Assembly: GCA_036784855.1 (NCBI GenBank)
Contig: JAZDSV010000073.1
Coordinates: forward strand, 1-53,521
DNA length: 53,521 nt
Origin: Aphelidium insulamus
Taxonomy: Eukaryota; Aphelidiomycota; Aphelidea; Aphelidiaceae
Reading direction: 5' to 3'
Numbering within the stretch: position 1 is the first letter of the stretch; each line of letters begins with the position of its first letter. Position numbers and translations under genes: made by a program. Positions 1 through 11,878 of the stretch are shown here, in pieces. Under the pieces are notes generated by a model. The model worked only from the letters and a program-made list of their open reading frames with translations. It had not been told where the DNA came from and made no database searches.

Positions 1-1928
1 CCCTTGTCAGTCTGGTCGGCTCCGAAGGTACCTGGTCCGAGATCGACATTGACGTCATGACCCGCACTGGCTACGCCAACAGCACTGTCCTGCGCGATGT
101 GTCCAGTCTGATCAACTCGTATGTGGGCAGCATTGTCGAGCTAGCCACCGAGAACATGACGACAAATGTGGCACTGGTGCCGTTCGCGCGCAATGCCACA
201 CACCGCTTCGTGGAGGACTCGTCATGGGCCTTCTTGCTGGACAACTTTCAGCATACATTGCACCACACGTGGCACATTGCCCTGGCGATCGGCGCGCAGT
301 CTCAGAGTGACATTCGCTCCAAGCAAGAGATGCTGATCACGTTCCTGGCGGTGGTGCTGTCGCTGCCCGCACTGTTGTGCTTGCTGCTGGTGGGTCCCAC
401 GCTGCTGGCTGTGTCTCGCGAGCGCAAAAAAGTTTTCGCCCTGTTCCGTCTGGTGCCCACCGAGTGTGCTGGTGAAATCGCCGCGCGGCACCGCATCGCG
501 CGCTCCGAGCTGACGGAAAAGAGCGGCGGCGCCGACAACCGTTCCATAAAGACACTGAGCTCCAGCAACATTGCCGACGGCGACGGCGACCCCTCCATCA
601 ACGGGCACGACGTGTTCCTTGTACAGTTCAGCAAGAGCCCCGTCTGGATCAAGATGGGCATCATATACGTGGTCGCCCTGCTGGTCATGATAGCCATTGT
701 GTGCTTGAATGTGGCCACCATTTTCTACGCGGGCAATACCGTGTTCGACCTGAGTGGTGGTGTGAGTCACAGCGCTCTGCGTGCCGCCTACCCCAACGAA
801 ATCTTGGCCCTGACGCAGGAGCTGGTTCGTGGCGATTCTTACATTCACAGCGACTTTGACGAACTGCGCAACATCATCACGGAGACTGTGGAATTTGTAG
901 GTTTTTACCTTTACCTTTTTTTGGATGCATAAACTTACCATTACCCACAGGCCTACTACCTGCATCAGGGCATCATGTATGGCAACGAAACGTTTGAGCT
1001 GAATGGTGCAATTGGACGCAATGCTGAACAAGATGAACTGACATATGACCGCATCTGCCAGGGCGGTGAAGTGCACTGCCACAGCACGGACCAATTGTAC
1101 GCGCAAGTTTTGCACCTGGCACAAATAATTGTTGCATTGGACGACTCGCAGCTCAGCTTCGAGAACAAAGACTACGTCAGCCTGAAGAACATTGTGCATG
1201 GCTCGCTGAACAATCGGCTGGCCACAATTACGCAGATGTTCCGCGACGAGATCAAACCAACTGCCGAAAACATTCTGCTCATCCAGTCGTGGCTGTTTGG
1301 CCTCAGTTTCCCGGTGGCAGTGCTGGAACTGGCACTGCTCTACTACATGCACAAGTCGCTGGAGCGCCACATTGACGGCACCAAGAAACTGCTGTCCATG
1401 GTACCCTTTGAGACTTCGGTCAAGATCAAGGAGGTGATTCAGTACATTCGTCGCGGAGCCCTTAGCCGCGACAGAAAGAAAACAGCGGCTGCCAAGAAGA
1501 CGGACGACATTGAGAAGCAGCAAGATCTGGCGAATAAACCCAGCCGCTCTGCTGAATTGGACGATGAGACGGAGGACAATGTTGATGTCGGCGGTGATGG
1601 CGAGAAGCAACAGGACAAGGTGAATTTCGCCGATGCGGCTCCCCCAAACAGCCCGCCGCCTGTCCCGTCGAAAATGATTTCATTTGCCGACATGCCCGCC
1701 GATCCCTCCACCGCCACCAGCACGGCACCTGTGGCGCGAACGATTTCATTTGCCGACATTCCGGCCGATGCGACCGTCGCACGCACCTCTCAGGATGAAA
1801 AAGTGGGCAAGCTTGGCCGGCCCAATTTCAAGTTTGCCACGGGGCGTCCTCGCCTGGACTCTCAGACTGGTTCCGCTGGCAGTGTTCGGCGCACAGCCAC
1901 TGTCACGGAAGACGAAGATGCCGTATAG
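1..1928 (+). CDS. Multi-pass membrane protein, 5' partial (possibly Tmc-like)
   Basis: The frame is open from base 3, so the gene starts outside the window. There are two exons here, 3-896 and 951-1928, joined at phase 0 across a 54-nt GT-AG intron (897-950); at least 623 residues are visible. Three hydrophobic helices can be seen: one after QSDIRSKQEM, one around MGIIYVVALLVMIAIVC, and one around SWLFGLSFPVAVLELALLYY. Each of two helices is followed by a short amphipathic stretch (VFALFRLVP and LLSMVPFE). This helix-plus-xxxVP layout resembles large polytopic Tmc ('tiny macrocysts') proteins of amoebae and early-diverging fungi, but that is only an architectural guess. The C-terminal tail is charged and disordered and carries two copies of a motif SFADxPAD plus a degenerate third. 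Potential N-glycosylation sites (NST, NMT, NAT) lie in the first loop. An AATAAA at 2000-2005 follows the stop. Confidence 0.75.
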
Positions 1929-2343
1929 GCGAATCAGTAATTGGGAGAGCTGACAAAAGTCCATAGCGGCCCCGGGGTACCAGCAACTACAAAAAATACA
2001 ATAAAGGCTACAATTGTAGCACAGAACTTTACTTTTTATGCATAGTCACATTTACTTGCTCATAGTAACTGGCAGTTGCTCACTACAAATCGATCCAGAT
2101 CATAGCAAGAACTCAAGAATGTGCATAGATATTCGCTTCCACAGGTAATATAGTTTACAGAATCTGTATGTACCACAATGTTGTAGCCCATTATCCTTGG
2201 ACACACAATTGTAAGTTGAATGAGCCCGTTTGTACACACGCAGAGCAAGTTCCTACCAGGACTATTTTGAAACAGCTGCATATGTTGTCACTTTAGTACA
2301 CCACATATTTATACCAACCTTTTGCGCTGTTTCACTTGCCGCA
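1929..2343. other. Intergenic spacer between membrane protein and DNA2
   Basis: This 415-bp AT-rich spacer holds the AATAAA polyadenylation signal of the upstream gene at 2000-2005 and the promoter and 5' UTR of DNA2. I see no convincing coding sequence, RNA gene or repeat. An in-frame upstream start for DNA2 at 2230 is not ruled out. Confidence 0.6.
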
Positions 2344-5300
2344 ATGAGCGAATTCGAATTCGACGATTACGATGATGAATGGGACGCTGTGGCGCTGGAA
2401 CAGTCCTTGGCCCAGTTTGACGCGCCGCCACCACCTGCACAAGATAAAGATGCATTGGCCACCAGTCGTCGGCCTCCGTACTACAGGCTCTGTGTGAAAG
2501 AGATTTCAATCATGCAGCATTGCACCACTTTCACAGCCACCAGACTGGCATTGGGCATTGATACGGAGAATGGTACAGACATATCAACTGACTCCGAGTT
2601 CAGTGTCGAGCTTTGTGGTGGCTGGGCGGCCACGCGTCTAACTGCCGGTACATTTGCCGTTTCATCCACGCACTGTTTACCAGCTGACTGATTCATCATC
2701 CCAAAACACTCAGGCATGATTGTCCATGTGAGTGGCAAGACCGGCAATGGAGACCAACGGCAGCTGATCGTGGACGACAGCGACGGTTTCATTATTGTTC
2801 ATCCGGATACGTTGGTGTCGAGCACGCAAGTAGCGGATAGTTTTGCGTGTCTTCGTCGCTCGGTGCTGTCCACTCGGCTTAAAGGCCCCGGTGAACAAAA
2901 CATCCATCTCCTATTCGGGTCGCTTTTGCATGAAATATTCCAGGCTTCGCTACTGGAAAACGATTTCTCTGACGACTTTTTCGCCAAGTGCATTGATCAG
3001 CTTGTGTGCGGCAGCATTGAGACCGTATACGTAGTTGGCGAAACAGAGTCGTCCGTGAAAGCCCACTTGATGGAGGCGGCTCGCAATTTTCGATTATTCC
3101 AAGGCAAATACCTCAGCGAATATCCCAAGGTGTTAATCTTCTTCATCTTATCAACTTTGCTGATGTTGTATTGTAAGGACTGCGGCGAGGTGTCTGTTCA
3201 CCGCTCATTTAACGGGAAGGCAAAGCACACTCAATGCATTTCCAAAGTGCTGGACATTGAGGAAAACATTTGGAGTCCCATGTATGGCTTAAAGGGTATG
3301 TGATTTGTTTGGCGGCAGAATCTGAAAAATATTCTTAACATCGTAGGCAAAATTGACGTCAGTGTGCAAACGGCGTTTGAAGGCGATGGTAATCGCTTGC
3401 TGGCCAAAGTTGTTCCTCTGGAACTCAAGACCGGAAAAAGCACTCAAAACATTTCTCATCGGGCGCAGACGGCGCTCTACACACTCATGATGACTGATCG
3501 CTACTGTATGCCATAAGTGTCCATTGGTTTCCATTGGTTTATCGACTAACGATAAATAGCTGTTCCAGTCGATCATGGACTGCTATACTATTGCAAGACA
3601 GGTGACGTTATACGGGTGCCAGCTATGCCTGATGAAGTACGAGCACTGTTGATTAGTCGAAATGAGATGGCAACATACATTGAAAGCAAAACGGCTCTCC
3701 CGCCAGTACTGCAGAGCATACATACGTGTCGGCGCTGTTCACTACTTGATTCGTGCATGACAATTCACAAGGTATGATTATTTGCGCCATCATATTCAAA
3801 TTATAACCATATGTAGACATTCGAGAATGGCACGGCCGAGTCTTCGGGGCTGGGCGCTCTATTTGACGCCAAGACGGACTTCATCGAGACAAAACAATCA
3901 GCGTTCATCACCCACTGGCTGTCTCTAATTGATATGGAAGAAGAAGTAATGGGCGCCAGTCAACTACGACAAATATGGACACACAGTAGTGTACACCGCG
4001 CACGACAAGGAGCATGCTTCTCGCGAATGAGAGTTGTCGGCGAACAAGAAGCCACGCAGGGTGCCTCGCGCATCTGTTTGTTCCAGTACCGGATGGAACC
4101 AGAGAATGGCGTGTTAATCGACGGCCGGGAGTTGACGAGATATAGCATAGTAGCTGGCGATTCCATAGTTATCTCCAGCGAAGACGGCGACGTCGCAGTA
4201 GCTATCGGTTTCGTGACGCAAATCGGTCCAGACCATATTGTAATTGGGACCGATCATCGGCTGGTTGGCAAGCGAGAAAGGGGTTTTAAGTTTGATGCTG
4301 AGCAGTGGCAAGATTATGATGGGCTTGTGCATTTTTCCTCACGGAAGGAAAAGGCACTGAAGAAGTATACTACCCCGGCTTTGTATAGGATCGACAAGAA
4401 TGCCATGTTCTCTGGACTTGGCCTGTCCCGTTTCAACATTTTGAATTTGTTTTCCGAACAATCGGGTGTCAGCAAACTCCGTGAACTGATCGTGGACCTG
4501 CGACAGCCAAAGTTTTTAGACAACGAGCACCACTTTGATGCAATGAATGATGAACAGCGGGCCAAAATTAATGGCGTACTCTCCCAAATGAATCTTAACA
4601 GCGATCAATCCACTGCTGTTGAAAAGATTCTTGGAGGTAAGCTGCTTTGATGTATTCATTTGCATCATCTCTAACTACCGCAGCGCAGGATTATGCGTTA
4701 TTGTTTGGCATGCCAGGTATATACACTATTATTTGAATATTTGCTTTAACATTACGCAGGAACCGGGAAGACAGCAACTATCGCTGCCATAGTTGCTGCG
4801 CTATCTGCATTAGGAAAATCCGTTTTGATCACTTCGTACACACATTCCGCTGTCGACAACATATTAATGAAGGTTGCCGCGCATGGAGTTTCGTTTTTGC
4901 GCCTTGGAAATATGGATCGGGTAAGGAGTTATGAGTTTTACAGAAATGTTGTGACATCTAGATACATTCCGATATGCGCCCCTACACAATAGGCGGCCAA
5001 GAGTCACCCGTTGATTCCGTGTATAAACTGGAGCAGTTGCTAAATCGTATCAGTGTATTTGGAACAACCTGCCTAGGCGTTAATCAGTACGTTGCGTCAC
5101 TCTATTACTTCATCTGACTCTGAAGTGCGCTGCTGGGTAAACGCAGATTTGATTATTGTATCGTGGATGAGGCCTCGCAGATTACGCTTCCAATATGCCT
5201 CGGCCCGCTGGCTCTCGCAGAGACATTTGTTCTCGTGGGGGATCATAATCAGCTACCTCCCGTGGTGAGTTGTCTCATCCTGCTACTTTGATCGATTTCA

Positions 5301-6327
5301 CAAGATAGGTTCTCAGCGCACAAGCTCGTGCTGCTGGATACGACGTGAGCCTTTTCAAGCTGTTGTCGACTGCCCATCCAGGGGCAGTTGTAAGCTTGCG
5401 AATGCAGTATCGAATGAACAACGCAGTCATGTCCTTGGCCAACGAGCTGTTTTATGACAATCGGTTGCAATGTGGGTCTGAAGTTATCAAGACACTACAA
5501 CTTTCTGTTCGTCCAACTATCCAAACATTTTGTTGGCAGGTTCCACTCACTGACTCTGGGTACGTGTCACAGCTTACATTTCGTCAAGTGTAACATGCAG
5601 CAAATCCATTGTGTTCTACGACACAGATGCGTGCAAGGCTACAGAATCCAAAGTTGGTGATCGCATTCAAAACGAGGCCGAAGTTGTCATTGTTACTCAG
5701 GTTTTTTTACCATTCGCTATTCTGTACCTTAACCATATATACAGATTGTGAAGTACCTTGCTCAGAGTCAGGTAGCTGAAAGCGACATTGGCGTCATATC
5801 TCAGTACCGATCACAGCTCCATTTGCTCTCCGAGAGTCTGAAGCTGCTTACGAAAGTGGAACTACTGACAGTTGATCGCTTTCAAGGCCGTGATAAGCCC
5901 TGCATAGTCATATCTTTTGTGCGCTCCAACGACGATGGTCAGGTATGCTGAAAGTTATTGATTAAAAAAATCATTTCATCACATATACATAATAGGTTGG
6001 AGACCTGCTACAGGACTGGAGGCGGCTAAACGTTGCACTGACGAGAGCCAAATGCAAACTCATCATGGTCGGATCAAGGCGGACATTGGCCAGCAACCAG
6101 TTGTACGCCACAATGTTTTCCGCGCTGGATAGAACCGGATCTGTATGTGAGCGACGCTTAATCTATCAATTAAATTTCAGGTTTTTGCATGGAGTGAAAC
6201 GGCAATTGAAGCGGGCAATGAGAAGGAGAATGTACACCACAGCCCGTTGCAGGATAGGCGACATGCGAAGAAAGTACGCGCCTCGGTGGACCGGATCCTG
6301 GCTAGCAAGGAAAATATATCTAACTAA
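2344..6327 (+). CDS. DNA2: DNA2 nuclease-helicase
   Basis: DNA2 processes long Okazaki flaps and resects DNA ends with a RecB-like nuclease fused to an SF1 helicase. Fifteen exons give 1109 residues: 2344-2647, 2714-3129, 3178-3295, 3347-3505, 3560-3771, 3817-4636, 4684-4716, 4760-4920, 4962-5086, 5126-5264, 5309-5559, 5601-5700, 5745-5942, 5996-6142, 6181-6327. The nuclease keeps the Fe-S cysteines (FACLRRSVL, then [10 protein letters not shown]), the acidic motif GKIDVSVQ and PLELKTGK. Walker A, GMPGTGKT, is built across exons 7 and 8; Walker B is DEASQ; helicase motifs V/VI are seen in VDRFQGRDK and [12 protein letters not shown]. The N-terminus is acidic ([12 protein letters not shown]). 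I chose ATG 2344 because the protein begins there with a typical acidic tail. The last intron (6143-6180) is only 38 nt, and its retention would give a different C-terminus ending near 6346. Intron 3130-3177 is stopless and a multiple of three. Confidence 0.95.
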
Positions 6328-6804
6328 TCTCTTATCTATTCTATAACTATATCTAGCGAATCTATATCTGAGCAACCAGAAACGCGCACCCGGCAAATAT
6401 GAACGTTTTACTTTGACGTTTTACTTTGACAAAAAAGGATAAAATAGGAAATCCGGTATTTGAAAAATAAATCGTATGCAGTTGCCGTACTTTCCGACAG
6501 AATATGCAACGATGTTATGCTTTCGTCGAAAGTAACCTCAGGGGGACAGGTCAAGGTATATAGTATCCAGGATGGGCCTATAATGACCTGAGCTGTCCAA
6601 ATGGTAACAACACACATGATTTGTATAACAAATATGGTGTAACACCATTATGATAATTTACTGCAATTTGCCACACTGCGTTACATGTTAAAGCGCGTTA
6701 CATGTTTCAGTTGCGTGAGGCTGATTGGCTCATTGAAACCACTGTGTAACGTTCATTTCAAGCATAAAAGGTCGTATTTGAACACTGCAGTTTAAACATC
6801 ATCA
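6328..6804 (+). promoter_or_regulatory. Spacer and putative promoter of the secreted protein
   Basis: This is a 477-bp gap between DNA2 and the 6805 gene. Its right end holds a 12-nt direct repeat GCGTTACATGTT at 6678-6689 and 6695-6706, an inverted CCAAT box in GATTGGCT near 6721-6728, and a TATA-like CATAAAAGG near 6763-6771, about 40 bases before the ATG. The spacing suits a core promoter with a duplicated upstream element. The left part is AT-rich with nothing I can identify. Confidence 0.45.
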
Positions 6805-7317
6805 ATGCTAAAACTGGCAACAATCATCGGGTTGCTCTTTCAGTTTGCAATTGCTTTCAAAGTGGAATATTGCCGCGAGAAAAAATGGGCCCCCACAGCG
6901 TGTAACAATTTGCAACACCATTACGCAGGACAACCGGCTTGCCACTCTGGAGATTATGCGCAATGGTACATCGTGGATCGACCGAACGGGAGCGAGCTGA
7001 AATACACCACGATTTCCCTTCACGGTTCCGGCCCTAACTGCAGCGACCAAAATTGTGAAACCGTCGTAGTCCTCACAGCAGGTGATGTGTGCTTCAAGAA
7101 AGGAAATCGCACGAGAGGTAGACCGCGAATGGGAACACCTGATTCACTGTACATTAAGCTGCCAAAGCTGGACCCTCAGTATGAAGGGCAATCATGGTAT
7201 TTAATGGCAAATGGGCCAGTAACGATAACAGAAAAGCGTGGAAAGCGACCTCAATGGAGCTACGAGATTGTGAGTTATAAATTTGGCGATGTTGTTGCCT
7301 TTTCATGGTCAGGCTAA
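6805..7317 (+). CDS. Small secreted cysteine-containing protein, family unknown
   Basis: An intronless ORF of 170 residues. It begins with a clear signal peptide (MLKLATIIGLLFQFAIAF), followed by a mature domain of about 150 residues with several cysteines (EYC, TACNN, PACH, NCSDQNC, VCF), one NCS and one NRT glycosylation site, and a basic loop (GNRTRGRPR). I do not recognise the family. Length, signal peptide and even cysteine count suggest a disulphide-stabilised extracellular protein. It is one of the few genes in this window with no intron, and it has a strong-looking promoter upstream (CCAAT, TATA and a duplicated 12-mer). It could be a lineage-specific secreted effector or a coat protein; the sequence does not decide. 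Confidence 0.7.
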   Translation: MLKLATIIGLLFQFAIAFKVEYCREKKWAPTACNNLQHHYAGQPACHSGDYAQWYIVDRPNGSELKYTTISLHGSGPNCSDQNCETVVVLTAGDVCFKKGNRTRGRPRMGTPDSLYIKLPKLDPQYEGQSWYLMANGPVTITEKRGKRPQWSYEIVSYKFGDVVAFSWSG

Positions 7318-7581
7318 CCTGTTAACGGCGCGGCCAAACTATAGCTTTCAATATAGTATACTATGTTGCCCAAATGCCAATACATAATGTAGAGAAGTGA
7401 ACTGGATTGCGGCTATGTCTGCGCGGTTATGCATTTCCATTGTCAGCTGTTAAAAGTTAAATAGTAAGTAATTATTTATCAACAAGCAGAGTTGTTAACG
7501 TCCAGCTGGAAGAGCACAACAGTGGAACACAATTGTCGTGCTTAAATATGGCGCGATTGTAAAATTAATCCAACACAATAA

Positions 7582-9209
7582 ATGGTCGCCTTGCCGCAGA
7601 CGCCGATATTCACGGGCGCCTTTCCCGCCGCGGGTTGCGGTGCTGCCAGTGGCGTTGATGGTGGTGAAGACACGCGCGCCATAAGACTCGTGCGCCTGGT
7701 TGATGCTGGCAACGGCGACAAGGTGGGCGGCAATGCGTGTGCTTGTGCCTCGGCTCACTCTGTGCACCAGCAGGCCATGGAGATTGTAGTCGCGGGTGGC
7801 ATTGTTGGCCATGGTGGCGATGCTGGTGCCGCGTCGCCGTCTGCCACGCTACTCATCTTGCACCGCTCGCTGGCCGATGTGCATTCGCTGCAGCGCCGCG
7901 TACGTCTTATCACAGAGATGTCGAGATGAGAGTATTAACTGCCATGCAGTTGATGTCGCGGTTCCCGGGGCGTGTGATGGATACCGCGCCGCTGTACACG
8001 TCCTCTTCTGCCTCCACGTCGTTGGCATTGTCCTCAAACCAGGCCGGCAGCGCTGAACAGCCACCAGCACCAGCAAAGCCGGCGCGCAACTTTTTCCAGT
8101 CGCTTTTATCACTGCATACATCTGCGCCCACTGCGGCCGCCTGTGCCCCCTCTGTATCTGCAACACAGCTCCCCGCGGACGCCTTGCCCAACACCGATGC
8201 TGTACACCGCTTGCTGTCGAAGCTGGTCGCGTCCCCGGGACTGTTTGCCGCCTCTGCCGACTTTTTCACCTTGCAGCCACACCGAGATGACCGCGTCGAC
8301 AATACACTACACAACACTACATCATCATTCAGGCGACACGACGCACAGCAACACCATACACATCATTATCAACACCGCCCCGGCACACCGGCCAACGTGG
8401 CAGTGGCCACGCGGCGTTCCGTGGACGACTTTGACCTGGTCAAGGTGATTGGTCGCGGCTGCATGGGCAAGGTACTGCTGGCGCGCGACAAGCAGTCCGG
8501 CCGCCTGTTCGCCCTGAAGGCCATTAACAAGCACTGGGTGGCGTCGCACGGCCGCCAGGAGATCGAGCACACCAAGGCCGAGCAGCAGATCCTCGCGGCC
8601 CTCAGCGCCATCAACCATCCGTACCTGATGAAGCTGCACTGCTCGTTCCAGAGTGCCGAGAACCTGTTCCTAGTGCTGGACTATGTGGGCGGCGGGGACT
8701 TGGCCACGCAGCTGGCGCAGTGGAACCGGTTCTGTGAGACGCGCAGCCGGTTCTACTGCGCCGAGATGGTTCTTGGGATCAGAGAGCTGCACCGCCTGGG
8801 CATCATCTACCGCGACCTGAAGCCGGAGAATGTGCTGCTGGCGCCCAGTGGCCACATCAAGCTGACGGATTTCGGCCTGTCCAAGCAGTTCAAACTGTCG
8901 CACCGTGTCGACCATGGCCCGAACGTTTACGACGATGATGCAGCTGCCAGTGCCGACTGCATGGATGGCAATAACAGTTCGCCGTGTCGACACAGCAACA
9001 ACCATAATAACAACAGGACGCGGACATTATGTCTGTATGGTGCATGTATGTATATATGTGTGTGTATATATGTATGTATGTGTGTGTATGTATGTATATA
9101 TGTGTGTATGTGTATGTATGTATGTATGTATGTATGTATGTATGTATGTATGTATGTATGTATGTATGTATGTGTATGTATGTATGTATGTATGTGTGTG
9201 TGTGTGTGT

Positions 9210-9255
<46 letters not shown>

Positions 9256-10311
9256 TATAGTTGGATGTGTTTGTGTATGTTCGTGTGTATGTGTATGTAT
9301 GTATGTGTATGTATGTGTATGTATGTATGTGTATGTATGTTTCTGTGTGTCTATAGTTGAAGAGCATTTTGCAATTTTGCTTATCAACAAACTGACCAAT
9401 GCACAGACACCATTCTGGGCTGAGAACCATTCTGTAATGTATACGCGCATGCTGGAAGACGAGTTGGAATTCCCCGCCGATCTGGTTGGCCCGAGTGCGC
9501 AGAGTCTACTTAGCGGTGTACGATATCTCCGTGTTATGTATATCATAATATAGTATTCATATAAATGATGTAGATGCTCACGCGGTCACCACAACACCGA
9601 CTCGGCTATGGTATGGACGGCGCGGTGCAGATAATGCAGCATGAATTCTTTGCGGCGCACATTTCCTGGGACGCTCTGCTCAGCGGGCAGGTGCAGCCGC
9701 CGTACGTGCCGCGGCTGCGCGGAGAAGCCGACCTGTCGCTGTTTGACGAGGAGTTTACTCGCCTTACTCCGCGACTAAGTGTCACCAAGCAGTGTGCGAC
9801 CGCGGCTACTGCTGTGCCGACCAACGCGTTAACGAATACTGCGGCGCCACCCGGTTCAGGGTGTGGGTACGGCCAGTGTCCGTGCTCGGCCCTATCATCC
9901 AGCGTGCAAGAACAGTTCCGCGGCTACACGTTTGTCAGCGCCAGCGCCGACAAGCTGATGCAGCAGCACCACATGGCTCGCAATAACAAAATAACAACAG
10001 CGGGCGTAGATAATGGTGGCAGCAGTGTGGCCGCATCGGCATCACAAAGCGGCTGGTACAAGTACACCATGAAGAGGCGGCGGGGCAGCAGTGCGGCCGT
10101 GACAACACTGCCAGTGATCATGGACGAGATGCAGCAGACCGGCAATGGCGCCGGCAGCAGCGGGATGCAATCCACACCGCCCGGGCACGCCGACGTGCAC
10201 ATGGGCAGCAGTGTCGAGTCGCTGACGGAAGGATCGTCGCCCAATTGGCGCGGACTGAAATCTCGGCGTGACTGGGACGATTTGCTGGAGTTTGAAATGG
10301 AGGATGTGTGA
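7582..10311 (+). CDS. AGC-family protein kinase (SGK/YPK-like), activation-segment exon missing
   Basis: A serine/threonine kinase of the AGC group. Readable exons are 7582-7899, 7950 to about 9030, 9407-9517 and 9574-10311. A stop sits directly before ATG 7582. After a low-complexity N-terminus of about 250 residues come the glycine loop GRGCMGKV, the ATP lysine in FALKAINK, the AGC form of the catalytic loop IIYRDLKPENVLL and DFGLSKQF. Then the frame runs into an Asn/Asp-rich tail and a large microsatellite. It resumes with TPFWAENHSVMYTRMLEDEL, RLGYGMDGAVQIM, HEFFAAHISWDALL, PPYVPRL, FDEEFTRLTPRLSV and a hydrophobic motif FRGYTFV. The segment normally holding the T-loop threonine, GTPEYLAPE and DWWSLG is absent. 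Either that exon was lost in assembly at the repeat, or the loc­us is a broken kinase. A glycine/serine-rich tail of about 100 residues follows the hydrophobic motif. Confidence 0.85.
9029..9362. repeat. Microsatellite (TATG)n / (TG)n in kinase intron
   Basis: About 330 bp of TATG tetranucleotides mixed with TG dinucleotides. It contains two copies of a short cassette, TGTGTCTATAGTTG, near 9248-9262 and 9345-9359. The same cassette, reverse-complemented, begins the array at 32205. The kinase exon that should encode the activation segment would have to lie here. Confidence 0.95.
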
Positions 10312-10366
10312 CTGTCCATTACATATGTACATGGTGTATGCTTATTGTGTGCACTGTATTGCATGA

Positions 10367-11227
10367 CTAGAATGAAGCCTTCGAAGAGCGCCTCTCCTTT
10401 GACAGCGGCAAATAGTCGGCCGCCATGTCGGACAGATATGCAAACATCTTTTTGACAAAGCCGCCAAACTTGTTCTTTTGCCGCAGCTGTGCGCTGGGCG
10501 ATTGCGGGTCTATAATTATGTGTGTGTTAGAGAACATATGTAATTTATATGTATGTAAATGTATATGTACAAACCATTTATGGGAAGAGTGTTGTCACTG
10601 GCACCCAGCGAGACAAAGAACAGAAACGGCACCATCCACACGCACAAACCAAAGAAGGCCGCCACCTCACCGAAGCGGAATACATGATGCGTAGTAAAGT
10701 GCGAGAACCACAAAAAGTGATCCACCAGCACCAGGCCTATGGTTAATACGTGTATCAGCTTTTATCTATATTAAACAAAAAAACCACGTACAACAGCTGA
10801 GAATAAATATCGGGTCCGTGAGCTGGATGAAGGGGAACCCGGAGAGCAGTAGGCTGTACACCACGTGGCACAGCAGCGAGAATAGCGTCAGTGTGAACGG
10901 CATTGTGGACTCGAGCAGCAAGAGTGCCGCATGCATTGCAATTACCCCCTACAGAGCGTGGCATGAGTACCGTCCCTGATGCCGATATAGACACACTCTC
11001 GGCCCGTACACACCATTATGACCCGGGTGATGAACCGCTTGGCCAGCACGGTGTACTCTTCCACCATCTCGGCCAGATAGTACAACCCGCATGCTGGCAG
11101 AGTTTATGAGAATACATACGCGCCCATACACACATAGTAAGCACGCCGGCATACCCAGGCACAAGGTTCCAAACAGGGCACCAACAGCACTGCCGAGCCA
11201 CACGAGCGCCGTCAGAGCCAGCGCCAT
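10367..11227 (-). CDS. TEX261: TEX261 / SVP26 family membrane protein
   Basis: TEX261/Svp26 proteins are small ER-Golgi membrane proteins that help package type II membrane proteins into COPII vesicles. Five exons on the minus strand: 11227-11155, 11093-11014, 10948-10792, 10736-10575 and 10509-10367, giving 204 residues against about 196 in the human protein. The family signature CGLYYLAEMVEEYTVLAKR follows the first hydrophobic helix. Further hydrophobic segments include GFPFIQLTDPIFILSC and FGLCVWMVPFLFFVSL, separated by the typical VLVDHFLWF ... FRFGEVAAFF stretch. The C-terminal tail is basic (LRQKNKFGGFVKK). It is convergent with the kinase, with stop codons about 55 bp apart, and divergent from glycogen synthase. 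Confidence 0.92.
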
Positions 11228-11878
11228 TGCGAGAGATTGTTCAGATGTTCAGCTGTTTCCCAGGCTTATCCGAGATCAGAGTTCTGGTCAACTGAGATGC
11301 CTGGGCTCTGGTCTTTGATTAGACTGGGAACGCGTTCTCTGGTCTGAGAGTGTCTGGTCCGAGTCAATCACAGACAGCGCTCATGGCTCCGCCAGATCAT
11401 ATCAGCATAGGAAGCCTAGCGCCATTCAAAGTGTTGATTCATTGACTAGCCATTAAACGCATCTAACCAGTCAGTCATGACGTTATAGTGTTCGGAGCAC
11501 ACAATCGGCACACTAGTAGATGGACCATACGGGTAAACCACGAACATTACGGGCACAGTCGGGCGTGATCAATTGTTGGCGCAGTGTGTGATTGTTCTTG
11601 GCAGTCGTACAGTGATGGATTAGTGTTGTTGTTAATGGAGCTGGACGGGGCGGATCGCGACGCCTCTGACGGCAGAGAGCGAACCGAAGCACCGATATCT
11701 GGAAACCGAACGCAACCGCAACGTGTTTGGACCATAGCGCCATTCAAATAGTGTGTAAATATATTTTTCCTTTGCAGCGGAGGCGCAGCCAGAAGATTCG
11801 ATTGTCGCGCGCCTCGATTACATCTTCTTGTCTTTGCTGGCTTTGCTTCTCGCACACCTTCCTGCATCGCCAGTCCAA
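11228..11878. promoter_or_regulatory. Divergent spacer TEX261 / glycogen synthase
   Basis: A 651-bp spacer serving both promoters and probably the long glycogen synthase 5' UTR. It holds four copies of TCTGGTC in 77 bp (11283-11289, 11307-11313, 11338-11344, 11353-11359) and a 14-nt direct repeat TAGCGCCATTCAAA at 11417-11430 and 11735-11748. No coding sequence is apparent. Binding factors are unknown. Confidence 0.45.

Noticed and set aside
222-1610. Long minus-strand open frame of about 460 codons opposite the first gene
   Set aside because: It crosses the intron and mirrors the codon bias of the plus-strand gene; its protein is Val/Gln/His-rich with no domain. It is a shadow.
9029-9553. 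Open frames through the TATG/TG repeat encoding Tyr/Val/Cys/Met strings
   Set aside because: Low-complexity translation of a microsatellite, not a protein.
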